Positions 1 to 5,884 of a stretch of 6,067 bases of DNA are shown here, piece after piece; the first letter of the stretch is position 1, and the number at the start of each line of letters is the position of its first letter. Source of the DNA: an uncultured Butyricicoccus sp. (lineage in GTDB: Bacteria > Bacillota > Clostridia > Oscillospirales > Butyricicoccaceae); contig USLE01000091.1 in the NCBI GenBank assembly GCA_900555465.1, positions 1 to 6,067 on the forward strand, written 5' to 3'. Both the position numbers and the translations under genes were made by a program. A model generated the notes under the pieces. The model searched no databases. It was not told the origin of the DNA and saw nothing but the letters and a program-made list of their open reading frames with translations.

Positions 1-265
1 GGTCGAGATCCGCATCAAGTATGCGGGCTATATCAGCCGGCAGGAAAAGGACGTCGAGCAGTACCGCAAGCTGCAAAGCCGCCCGCTGCCGCCTGCGCTG
101 GACTACAACAGCATCGATTCGATCCGACTGGAAGCGCGGCAGAAGCTGAACGCGGTCAAGCCCATCAACTTCGGGCAGGCCGCGCGCATCTCGGGCGTAT
201 CACCCGCGGACATCACCGCGCTGATGATCTACATGGAAACACGCTGGAAGGAGGACAAGGCATGA
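1..265 (+). CDS. mnmG: MnmG (GidA), tRNA uridine-34 carboxymethylaminomethyl modification enzyme, C-terminal fragment
   Basis: The first complete codon is at base 2 and 87 residues are visible before TGA at 263-265. The 5' part, with the FAD-binding domain, lies outside the window. MnmG is an FAD- and NADH-dependent cytoplasmic enzyme that works with the GTPase MnmE to modify the wobble uridine of certain tRNAs. The visible part matches the helical C-terminal domain that contacts MnmE and tRNA: VEIRIKYAGYI followed by a Q-E-K stretch, a central LDYNSIDSIRLEARQKL segment, and the family-typical PINFGQAARISGVSPADI near the end. The stop overlaps the rsmG start in an ATGA arrangement, so the two genes are probably translationally coupled. 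The neighbourhood (rsmG, then noc, parA, parB) is the usual origin-proximal order in Bacillota. Identification is by recognised motifs and context and is very likely correct. Confidence 0.95.
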   Translation, partial: VEIRIKYAGYISRQEKDVEQYRKLQSRPLPPALDYNSIDSIRLEARQKLNAVKPINFGQAARISGVSPADITALMIYMETRWKEDKA

Positions 266-966
266 CTGAATATCAGCTGCTCGAATCCGGCCTGCAATTG
301 GCCGCGCCGGGTTTTCCTCCACAGGCTGTGGATGAGTTGATGGAATTTTCCGCCATGCTGCTCGAGAAGAACAAGGTCATGAACCTGACCGCAGTCACCG
401 AGCCGGCCGAGGTGGTCACCCGGCATTTTCTGGACTGCGCCGCGCTCGCGCCGCTCATGCAGCAGGGCGGCAGCGTGCTCGATGTGGGCACGGGCGCGGG
501 CTTCCCGGGCATGCCGCTCGCGATCCTCTGCCCGGGGACCGAGTTCGTCCTGCTGGACGCGCTGCGCAAGCGCGTGGACTTTTTGAATGAGGTCATCGAC
601 GCGCTGGGCCTGACCAACTGCACCGCGGTCCACGCCCGCGCGGAGGAATTCGCCGCCGCGCACCGCGAGCGCTTTGACGCGGCGACTTCGCGCGCCGTGG
701 CCGAGCTGCGCACGCTGTGCGAGTTCGCGCTGCCGATGGTCAAGGTGGGCGGCACGTTCTATGCGATGAAGGCCGCGGACTGCGGTGACGAGATCGCGGC
801 GGCCGCCAACGCGATCGAGGTGCTGGGCGCGGCGGCGCCCACGCTGCTGCACTACACCGTGCCGCATGACGGGGTGGAGCGCGTGATCGTTCGCCTGCAC
901 AAGACCGCCCAGACCCCGGCGCAGTACCCGCGGCGGTTCAAGAAAATCCAGTCCGCGCCGCTGTAA
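262..966 (+). CDS. rsmG: RsmG (GidB), 16S rRNA (guanine-527-N7)-methyltransferase
   Basis: This 234-residue cytoplasmic protein transfers a methyl group from S-adenosylmethionine to N7 of G527 in 16S rRNA. In other bacteria, loss of the enzyme gives low-level streptomycin resistance. Visible family marks, in order, are NLTA at residues 41-44, RHFLD at 54-58, the SAM-binding loop LDVGTGAGFPG at 73-83, the acidic strand end LLDA at 97-100, the TSRAVAEL segment at 142-149, and the C-terminal YPRR...KI...PL ending. Length is normal for the family and no key element is missing. The start is supported by AAGGAGG at 248-254, seven bases ahead of ATG and embedded in the last mnmG codons. It is the distal gene of the mnmG transcript, closed by the terminator at 988-1024. 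Confidence 0.97.
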   Translation: MTEYQLLESGLQLAAPGFPPQAVDELMEFSAMLLEKNKVMNLTAVTEPAEVVTRHFLDCAALAPLMQQGGSVLDVGTGAGFPGMPLAILCPGTEFVLLDALRKRVDFLNEVIDALGLTNCTAVHARAEEFAAAHRERFDAATSRAVAELRTLCEFALPMVKVGGTFYAMKAADCGDEIAAAANAIEVLGAAAPTLLHYTVPHDGVERVIVRLHKTAQTPAQYPRRFKKIQSAPL

Positions 967-987
967 GGCGATTGTTATAACAATTTG

Positions 988-1024
988 TAACCCTCTGTAC
1001 GGAAATTACAGAGGGTTATTTTTT
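988..1024 (+). terminator. Intrinsic terminator after rsmG
   Basis: A perfect 12-bp stem (988-999 pairing with 1007-1018) with a 7-base loop is followed by TTTTTT. It begins 21 bases after the rsmG stop and closes the mnmG-rsmG unit, so noc must have its own promoter. Confidence 0.93.
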
Positions 1025-1109
1025 GTCCGAAAATAGGTGGAAATGTGCGTTTCGCCGTTGGAAATGACAGATGAAAGTCGAATCAGGCAGGTTTTGCGGT
1101 CGATTTTGC

Positions 1110-1137
1110 TTGCCAAAATGTAATAATATGGTAATCT
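1110..1137 (+). promoter_or_regulatory. Candidate noc promoter
   Basis: TTGCCA at 1110-1115 matches five of six bases of the -35 consensus. It is followed 16 bases later by TAATCT (1132-1137), a poor -10. AT-rich alternatives such as TAATAT at 1124-1129 lack a good -35 partner. A promoter is expected here because a strong terminator lies upstream, but the exact boxes are uncertain. Confidence 0.35.
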
Positions 1138-1143
1138 ATTACC
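1130..1143 (+). promoter_or_regulatory. Operator-like inverted repeat in the noc leader
   Basis: GGTAAT-CT-ATTACC is a perfect 6-bp inverted repeat with a 2-base spacer. It overlaps the candidate -10 box of noc. Its size and place suit a dimeric repressor site, but the two-base loop makes it a poor RNA hairpin. No regulator is identified. Confidence 0.35.
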
Positions 1144-1165
1144 GAAGGACATAGCCAAGATGATT

Positions 1166-1180
1166 TCCGGCGCTGCCGGA
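1166..1180 (+). promoter_or_regulatory. Hairpin in the noc 5' leader
   Basis: TCCGGC-GCT-GCCGGA forms a 6-bp GC-rich stem with a three-base loop and can extend by a T-G pair. It ends seven bases before the AAGGAGGA ribosome binding site (1187-1194) and has no T-run, so it is not a terminator. It could stabilise the 5' end or tune translation. As DNA it is also a palindrome a ParB/Noc-family dimer could in principle bind. Confidence 0.4.
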
Positions 1181-1200
1181 GACAAAAAGGAGGAACAGTT

Positions 1201-2025
1201 ATGATGTCGGTTTTGACCTTGGTTTCCGGCAAAGAGGACCGCAGTCTGCGGCGCATCCGTGTGAGCGAGATCGCACGCAATCCCAACCAGCCGCGCAAGT
1301 ATTTTGACCCGGAGGCGATCGCCCAGCTTGCGGAGAGCATCCGGCAGTACGGGGTGCTCAATCCCTTGACCGTGCGGCGCGCGCCGGGCGGCGGGTATGA
1401 GCTCGTGGCAGGGGAGCGGCGGCTGCGCGCCGCGCGTGTGGCGGGGCTGAATGATGTGCCCTGTCTGGTGATCTCGGCGGACAATCAGGACTCGTCCGCG
1501 ATTGCGCTCGTGGAGAACCTTCAGCGCCGCGATCTGGATTTCTTTGAAGAGGCCTACGGCTTCAAGCGCCTGATCGACCAGTACGGCCTGACGCAGGAGG
1601 AAGCCGCGCGCAAGGTCGGCAAGACGCAGTCCGCCGTCGCCAACAAGCTGCGCCTGCTGCGGCTGTCACAGCAGAACATGGAGCTGATCCGCAGCGCCAA
1701 CCTGACCGAGCGGCATGCCCGCTGCCTGCTCCGTTTGGAGAGCGAGGAGGACCGCATCAACGCGACCAAGTACATCATTGAGCACGATCTGAACGTCAGC
1801 CGCTCGGAGCAGTATATCGACGACCTGCTGAAGGAAAAGGAGACCGAGCCTGTCACGCAGGAGCGCAAGGTCGTGCGGCTGATCAAGGATGTGCGATTTT
1901 TCCTCAACACGCTCAACCGGGCGGTCGGCGTCATGGTGGACTCGGGCATCGGCGCAACCGTCGAACAGCAGGAGAGCGACGACGGGCTGACGCTCACCAT
2001 CAACATTCCGCACGCACGGGCGTGA
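1201..2025 (+). CDS. noc: Noc, nucleoid occlusion protein (ParB/Spo0J paralogue)
   Basis: This 274-residue DNA-binding CTPase-fold protein is expected to spread from its own binding sites on the chromosome and stop division septa forming over the nucleoid. Domains are the ParB-like N-terminal domain (about 18-115) with NPNQPRK, the CTP-pocket motif GERRLRAAR at 71-79 and ENLQRRDL at 105-112; a helix-turn-helix (131-155); and a Noc-type C-terminal dimerisation segment (about 228-270). The family signature residues Q143, K149, R154 and R171 differ from those of the neighbouring ParB and point to Noc rather than a second ParB. The position between rsmG and parA agrees. AAGGAGGA at 1187-1194 serves ATG at 1201, and ATG at 1204 is equally placed. 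The N-terminus lacks the FSRFFGL-type membrane helix of Bacillus Noc. It is probably transcribed alone, from a promoter after the rsmG terminator to the terminator at 2063. Confidence 0.9.
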   Translation: MMSVLTLVSGKEDRSLRRIRVSEIARNPNQPRKYFDPEAIAQLAESIRQYGVLNPLTVRRAPGGGYELVAGERRLRAARVAGLNDVPCLVISADNQDSSAIALVENLQRRDLDFFEEAYGFKRLIDQYGLTQEEAARKVGKTQSAVANKLRLLRLSQQNMELIRSANLTERHARCLLRLESEEDRINATKYIIEHDLNVSRSEQYIDDLLKEKETEPVTQERKVVRLIKDVRFFLNTLNRAVGVMVDSGIGATVEQQESDDGLTLTINIPHARA

Positions 2026-2035
2026 GGCTCGTTTG

Positions 2036-2051
2036 TGTTTCACGTGAAACA
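2036..2051. promoter_or_regulatory. parS centromere site 1
   Basis: TGTTTCACGTGAAACA is a perfect 16-bp palindrome identical to the bacterial parS consensus, the loading site of ParB. It starts ten bases after the noc stop codon. Together with its 5' flank it is repeated exactly at 2092-2111. Confidence 0.98.
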
Positions 2052-2062
2052 ATTGCATAAGG

Positions 2063-2100
2063 AAGGGGAGCTGCTATTTTTTGCAGCTCCCTTTGTGTTT
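2063..2100 (+). terminator. Intrinsic terminator after noc, lying between the two parS sites
   Basis: A 12-bp stem (2063-2074 pairing with 2083-2094, one G-T wobble) carries an 8-base T-rich loop and is followed by GTGTTT. The stem ends in three Ts, so the tail reads TTTGTGTTT. The tail is interrupted and overlaps the start of the second parS. On the opposite strand the hairpin has no T-run, so it should act on noc transcription. Confidence 0.8.
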
Positions 2101-2111
2101 CACGTGAAACA
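2096..2111. promoter_or_regulatory. parS centromere site 2
   Basis: A second perfect copy of TGTTTCACGTGAAACA, exactly 60 bp centre to centre from the first and 24 bases before the putative parA -35 box. ParB loaded here could slide into the parA promoter, which would allow autoregulation (inference). Confidence 0.98.
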
Positions 2112-2134
2112 TTAATGAAATTTTCGTGATTTCC

Positions 2135-2163
2135 TTTGCTTTCTCCCACGTGTGTGCTATAAT
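2135..2163 (+). promoter_or_regulatory. Promoter of the parA-parB operon
   Basis: TATAAT at 2158-2163 is a perfect -10 box preceded by TG one base upstream (extended -10, TGCTATAAT). A weak -35 (TTTGCT, 2135-2140) lies 17 bases upstream. Transcription would begin near 2170, giving a leader of about 36 bases. Extended -10 promoters tolerate a poor -35. Confidence 0.8.
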
Positions 2164-2193
2164 GATTCCCGTAGGAAAATTCATCTGGGACAA

Positions 2194-2197
2194 GAGG
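2194..2197 (+). promoter_or_regulatory. parA ribosome binding site that fixes the start at 2206
   Basis: GAGG within a purine run is eight bases ahead of ATG at 2206. The frame is open upstream to GTG at 2152, but that codon overlaps the promoter region and would lie ahead of the transcript start, so 2206 is preferred. Confidence 0.75.
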
Positions 2198-2205
2198 GAA
2201 CCATT

Positions 2206-2982
2206 ATGGGCAAAATAATCGCGTTCGCCAACCAAAAAGGCGGCGTGGGAAAAACAACAACAGCCATCAACCTCGCAGCCGCGCTGTTCGAGCGCGGCAA
2301 GCGCGTCCTGTTATGCGACTTTGACCCGCAGGGCAATGCAACATCGGGCTTCGGCGTGGATCCGCGGTCACTTGAGACCTCGATCTACGACCTGATCGTC
2401 GCGGACGAGCCGGATGTCAAGTCCGCGATCGTCTCGACCAAGTGGGTCGACCTGATCGGCGCGAACGTCAATCTGGCGGGCGCGGAGCTCGACCTGATCG
2501 CGATGGACGACCGCGAAAGGCGCCTGCGCAGCGTGCTCGATCGCGTGCGGGAGGATTATGACTACATCTTCATCGACTGTCCGCCGTCGCTCGGTTTGCT
2601 GACGCTCAACTGCCTGTGCGCCGCAGACAGCTTTCTGGTACCGCTCCAGTGCGAATATTACGCGCTCGAGGGCCTGAGCCAGCTGATGACCACGGTGCGC
2701 ATGGTCAAAAAGGCGATGAACCCCGCGCTTGTGCTCGAGGGCGTGCTGCTGACCATGTTTGACGGCCGCACCAACCTGTCCATTCAGGTGGTCGAGGAGG
2801 TCAAAAAGCACTTCCCGGGCGAGGTATTCTCGTCGGTCGTGCCGCCCAACGTGCGCCTCAGCGAGGCGCCCAGCCACGGCAAGCCGATCACGGATTACGA
2901 CCGGATGTGCCGCGGCGCGGAGGCATATTTGGCGCTTGCGGATGAGATATTAAAGAAGAACGCAAGAAAGGGGAGAGGCTGA
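2206..2982 (+). CDS. parA: ParA (Soj), chromosome-partitioning Walker ATPase
   Basis: This 258-residue P-loop ATPase dimerises with ATP, binds nucleoid DNA nonspecifically and is released by ParB, driving separation of replicated origins. In Bacillus the same protein also regulates DnaA. It has a deviant Walker A motif KGGVGKTT at residues 11-18 (signature lysine K11, nucleotide lysine K16), Walker A' DFDPQGN at 38-44 (D38, D40), Walker B with IFIDCPPSLG at 121-130 (D124), and the family's LLTMFDGRTNLS segment near 181-192. The short N-terminus, beginning almost directly at the P-loop, marks a chromosomal rather than a plasmid ParA with its own DNA-binding domain. The start at 2206 gives the typical chromosomal N-terminus; an upstream GTG in frame falls within the promoter. 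The TGA stop overlaps the parB ATG by one base. Confidence 0.96.
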   Translation: MGKIIAFANQKGGVGKTTTAINLAAALFERGKRVLLCDFDPQGNATSGFGVDPRSLETSIYDLIVADEPDVKSAIVSTKWVDLIGANVNLAGAELDLIAMDDRERRLRSVLDRVREDYDYIFIDCPPSLGLLTLNCLCAADSFLVPLQCEYYALEGLSQLMTTVRMVKKAMNPALVLEGVLLTMFDGRTNLSIQVVEEVKKHFPGEVFSSVVPPNVRLSEAPSHGKPITDYDRMCRGAEAYLALADEILKKNARKGRG

Positions 2983-3854
2983 TGGCGTCAACCAAAAAAG
3001 GGTTGGGCGGCGGCCTGTCCAACCTGTTCGGCGGCGATGTGTCGGACTTAAGCGCTGCCGGCGCGACCGACAGCGTCACGCAGCTCGCCCTGTCCAAAGT
3101 CGAGCCCAATCCCAACCAGCCGCGCAAGGTCTTTGACCAGCAGGCGCTCGAGGAGCTGGCGGAGAGCATCCGCCTGCACGGCGTGATTACGCCGATCACC
3201 GTGCGCCGCGGCGAAAAGGACGGCTATTACCAGATCATTGCCGGCGAGCGCCGCTGGCGTGCCGCCCGCCTCGCAGGGCTGAAAGAGATCCCCGCAATGG
3301 TGCTCGAGGCAGGGGAGAGCGAGGTCATGGAGCTCGCTCTGATCGAGAACCTCCAGCGGCAGGACCTCAACCCGATCGAGGAAGCCGAGGGATATGAGCT
3401 GCTCATGCAGCAGTTCGGCATGACGCAGGAAGAGGTCGCGCACCGCGTGGTCAAATCGCGGTCCGCGGTGGCAAATGCGCTGCGCCTGCTCGGCCTGCCG
3501 GACGAGGTGCGCACAATGGTAGCAGAGGGCAAGCTGTCCGGCGGCCATGCGCGCGCTGTGCTCGCCGTTCAGGAGGAGGACAAGCGCATCGACGCGGCCC
3601 GGCAGATGGTCGGCATGAGCGTCCGCCAGGCGGAAGCCCTTGCCAAGCGCCTGAACAAAAAGCCCGTGCAAAAGCCGCAGCCGCAGGGATTTTCCGTGGA
3701 TTACGTCGCGGATGTGGAAAAAGAGCTGGAAGGCGTGCTGGGACGCAAAATCAGCATCCAGCAGGGCAAAAACAGCGGCCAGCTCACGCTGGAATACTAC
3801 GGCGCGGACGATCTGGAACGCCTGATCGACGCGCTGCGCGGCCTGCGCGTATAA
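2982..3854 (+). CDS. parB: ParB (Spo0J), parS-binding CTPase clamp
   Basis: This 290-residue protein loads at parS, closes into a CTP-dependent sliding clamp, recruits SMC/condensin and stimulates ParA. Regions in order are an N-terminal ParA-contact tail (KKGLGGGLSNLFGG, residues 5-18), a linker, a CTP-binding domain with NPNQPRK, GERRWRAAR (88-96) and ENLQRQDL (122-129), a helix-turn-helix (148-172) followed by KLSGGHARAVL, and a C-terminal dimerisation domain (about 236-290). Specificity residues R160, A166, G171 and G188 fit parS recognition. The tail lacks the second basic residue usual in GLGKGL/GLGRGL motifs. A GGGGAGAGG ribosome site lies in the end of parA, and the genes overlap by one base, implying translational coupling. 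Two parS sites lie just upstream of the operon. Confidence 0.96.
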   Translation: MASTKKGLGGGLSNLFGGDVSDLSAAGATDSVTQLALSKVEPNPNQPRKVFDQQALEELAESIRLHGVITPITVRRGEKDGYYQIIAGERRWRAARLAGLKEIPAMVLEAGESEVMELALIENLQRQDLNPIEEAEGYELLMQQFGMTQEEVAHRVVKSRSAVANALRLLGLPDEVRTMVAEGKLSGGHARAVLAVQEEDKRIDAARQMVGMSVRQAEALAKRLNKKPVQKPQPQGFSVDYVADVEKELEGVLGRKISIQQGKNSGQLTLEYYGADDLERLIDALRGLRV

Positions 3855-3866
3855 AGGAGGAAGCCA

Positions 3867-4430
3867 ATGGACGAGCAGAACAACAAGCCTGAGCAGAACA
3901 AGCCTGAGAAAAAGCTCAGCCGCACCACGCTTACCTTTTATATCGTGGGCCTGTTTTCGGTCGCGATCGCGCTGATTTTGATCAGCTACGTCGCGCAGGC
4001 GCGCGCCGACCGGCAGGTCGATACGCTGACCGACCAGCTGAGCGAGCAGCAGACCGTGGCGCAGGGCGCGACGCAGAAAGTCGAAGAGCTGCAAACGCAG
4101 TATGACGAGCTGACCAAGGTGGTCGAGGAGGTCCGCACCGTGATCGGCACGGAACAGGCCAAGACGGATATCGTCTCCGCTGCGACCAGACTCGCAGAGG
4201 AGCGCGAGGTATACGCCAGCCTGGCCCGCATCAATGCACAGCTGCTTGCGGGTGATTACACAGAGGCGCAGGCCGAATACGACAAGCTGGTCGCAGAATA
4301 CGAGGAAGACCGCCTGCTGGGCACTGCCGCAGAGGACGCCTTCGACACGGATATCAACCAGCTGTTCAGGGCGGTTCGGGAGCAGATCGATCTGCCCGAC
4401 TCGCAGGCTATGGCAGAAATCCAAGAGTAA
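3867..4430 (+). CDS. Small single-pass membrane protein with coiled coil, unknown function
   Basis: I do not recognise a named family in this 187-residue protein. It starts with a polar, lysine-rich tail containing two NKPEQ/NKPEK units (residues 6-15), then one hydrophobic segment (about 21-42), then a glutamine- and glutamate-rich stretch with heptad character (about 48-97), and an acidic helical C-terminus (about 100-187). The positive N-terminal tail predicts N-inside, C-outside, so most of the protein would lie outside the membrane. There is no signal-peptidase motif and the helix looks like an uncleaved anchor. AAAGGAGG at 3853-3860 overlaps the parB stop and gives a six-base spacer to ATG. 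The gene is thus almost certainly in the par operon. Clostridial genomes often have a DUF4446 membrane protein here; the layout is similar but I see no clear DUF4446 motif. A role in septum or envelope linkage is only a guess. Confidence 0.85.
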   Translation: MDEQNNKPEQNKPEKKLSRTTLTFYIVGLFSVAIALILISYVAQARADRQVDTLTDQLSEQQTVAQGATQKVEELQTQYDELTKVVEEVRTVIGTEQAKTDIVSAATRLAEEREVYASLARINAQLLAGDYTEAQAEYDKLVAEYEEDRLLGTAAEDAFDTDINQLFRAVREQIDLPDSQAMAEIQE

Positions 4431-4465
4431 AAATAAAAGATATATAGAAGGAGAAAACAAAGATT

Positions 4466-5761
4466 ATGCTGGATATCAAATTTGTCCGCCAGAACCCGGA
4501 AGCAGTCAAGGAGAACATCAAGAAGAAGTTTCAGGATGAGAAGCTGCCGCTCGTGGACGAGGTCATCGACTTTGACGCCAAGTTCCGCGCAGCCAAGACC
4601 CGCTGCGACGAGCTGCGCGCACAGCGCAACAAGAAGTCCAAGGAGATCGGCGGCCTGATGGCCAAGGGCCAGAAGGAAGAGGCCGAAAAGGTCAAGGCCG
4701 AGGTCAAGGCAATGGCGGACGAAATGGAGAAGCTCGAGGCGGATGAAAAGACCTTCGCGGAGGAGGTCAAGAACCGCATGATGGTCATCCCGAACATCAT
4801 CGATCCCTCTGTCCCGATCGGCAAGGACGATTCGGAAAATGTAGAGCTGGAAAAATTTGGTGATCCGGTTGTACCGGATTATGAGATCCCCTACCATGTG
4901 GACATCATGGAGTCCTTTGACGGCATCGATCTGGACGCTGCGCGCCGCACCTCGGGCAACGGCTTCTACTATCTCAAGGGCGATATCGCGCGCCTGCACT
5001 CGTCCATCCTGTCCTATGCGCGCGACTTCATGATCGACCGCGGCTTCACCTACTATATCCCGCCGTTTATGATCCACGGCGACGTGGTCAAGGGCGTTAT
5101 GTCCTTCAAGGAAATGGAGAACATGATGTACAAGATCGAGGGCGAGGACCTGTACCTGATCGGCACCTCCGAGCACTCCATGATCGGTAAGTTCATCGAC
5201 ACCATCAACGACGAGGAGACCCTGCCGCAGACCCTGACCAGCTATTCGCCCTGCTTCCGCAAGGAAGTCGGTGCGCACGGCATCGAGGAGCGCGGCGTAT
5301 ACCGCATCCACCAGTTCGAGAAGCAGGAGATGGTCGTGGTCTGCAAGCCCGAGGAGTCCCCGATGTGGTACGACAAGCTGTGGAACAACACGGTCGACTT
5401 CTTCCGCTCGCTGGATATCCCGGTGCGCACGCTCGAGTGCTGCTCGGGTGACCTCGCGGACCTCAAGGTCAAGTCCTGCGACGTAGAGGCATGGTCGCCG
5501 CGCCAGAAGAAGTACTTCGAGGTCGGTTCGTGCTCCAATCTGGGCGACGCGCAGGCGCGCCGTCTGGGCATCCGCGTGCGCAGCAAGGAGAACCCGAAGG
5601 AGCTGTACTTTGCGCACACCCTCAATAACACGGTTGTCGCGCCCCCGCGTATGCTGATCGCGTTCCTTGAGAACAACCTGCGCGCGGACGGCACGGTTGC
5701 CATCCCGCAGCCGCTCCAGCCGTATATGGGCGGCATGACCGAGCTCAAGCCCAAGAAGTAA
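4466..5761 (+). CDS. serS: Seryl-tRNA synthetase, variant with non-canonical motif 3
   Basis: This 431-residue class II aminoacyl-tRNA synthetase charges tRNA-Ser (and tRNA-Sec where present) with serine in the cytoplasm. The N-terminal MLDIKFVRQNPEAVKENI and the lysine/glutamate-rich antiparallel coiled-coil arm (about 27-105) bind the tRNA long variable arm. The catalytic part contains the serine-binding loop GTSEH (233-237), motif 2 with FRKEVGAHG (264-272) and HQFEKQEM (282-289), CSGDL (326-330), FEVGSCSN (351-358) and DAQARR (361-366). Motif 3 reads HTLNNTVVAPPRMLIAFLEN (384-403), where most bacterial enzymes have HTLNGSGLAVGRT; the key arginine (R395) is kept. TSEH similarly replaces the usual TAEV. 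These are features of a divergent, archaeal/eukaryotic-like SerRS branch also seen in some Clostridia (recalled knowledge). The 35-base gap upstream leaves no room for a T-box leader. The ribosome site AAGGAG (4448-4453) is 12 bases from ATG. Confidence 0.95.
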   Translation: MLDIKFVRQNPEAVKENIKKKFQDEKLPLVDEVIDFDAKFRAAKTRCDELRAQRNKKSKEIGGLMAKGQKEEAEKVKAEVKAMADEMEKLEADEKTFAEEVKNRMMVIPNIIDPSVPIGKDDSENVELEKFGDPVVPDYEIPYHVDIMESFDGIDLDAARRTSGNGFYYLKGDIARLHSSILSYARDFMIDRGFTYYIPPFMIHGDVVKGVMSFKEMENMMYKIEGEDLYLIGTSEHSMIGKFIDTINDEETLPQTLTSYSPCFRKEVGAHGIEERGVYRIHQFEKQEMVVVCKPEESPMWYDKLWNNTVDFFRSLDIPVRTLECCSGDLADLKVKSCDVEAWSPRQKKYFEVGSCSNLGDAQARRLGIRVRSKENPKELYFAHTLNNTVVAPPRMLIAFLENNLRADGTVAIPQPLQPYMGGMTELKPKK

Positions 5762-5764
5762 GAC

Positions 5765-5880
5765 AATTAAGAATGGACAATGGAAAATGGAGAATGAAAA
5801 CGCGGGCCGCGAGGCGGTTCAATCATCGCGGGCAGCGCGATTCCGCAATTCTCAACTCTCCATTCTACATTCTCCAATTC
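5765..5880. repeat. Imperfect palindromic element A with heptad-repeat arms
   Basis: The left arm (5765-5796) and right arm (5847-5880) are imperfect reverse complements. The left arm contains 7-base units AATGGAC, AATGGAA, AATGGAG and AATGAAA starting at 5772, 5779, 5786 and 5793. The GC-rich centre continues the pairing in part (5801-5812 with 5826-5839). The whole could fold as a long hairpin just after serS. No T-run follows, so it is not a classic terminator, though it could attenuate or protect the serS transcript. No protein is credible here. Confidence 0.75.
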
Positions 5881-5884
5881 TGGT

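Noticed and set aside
500..513. CTTCCCGGGC at 501-510, repeated at 2811-2820, resembling the core of a Noc-binding site
   Set aside because: The 14-bp windows match the Bacillus site at only 9-10 positions, both lie in codons for common FPG motifs, and CCCGGG is expected by chance in GC-rich DNA.
1043..1123. A 26-codon frame in the noc leader (starts MCVSPLEMTDES)
   Set aside because: The only purine-rich stretch is two bases from the ATG, too close for a ribosome site, and the frame lies between a terminator and the likely noc promoter.
2152..2205. An upstream in-frame GTG start for parA adding 18 residues
   Set aside because: The GTG lies in the extended -10 promoter region, ahead of the probable transcript start. 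The ATG at 2206 has a ribosome site and gives the standard N-terminus.
3048..4460. Long minus-strand open frame opposite parB and the membrane protein gene
   Set aside because: It is a shadow of GC-rich coding DNA: it covers two well-supported + strand genes and shows no recognisable domain or credible start.
4431..4465. A T-box riboswitch or separate promoter for serS
   Set aside because: Only 35 bases separate the genes, with no T-box motif, no terminator and no paired -35/-10 boxes. Read-through from the par operon is simpler.
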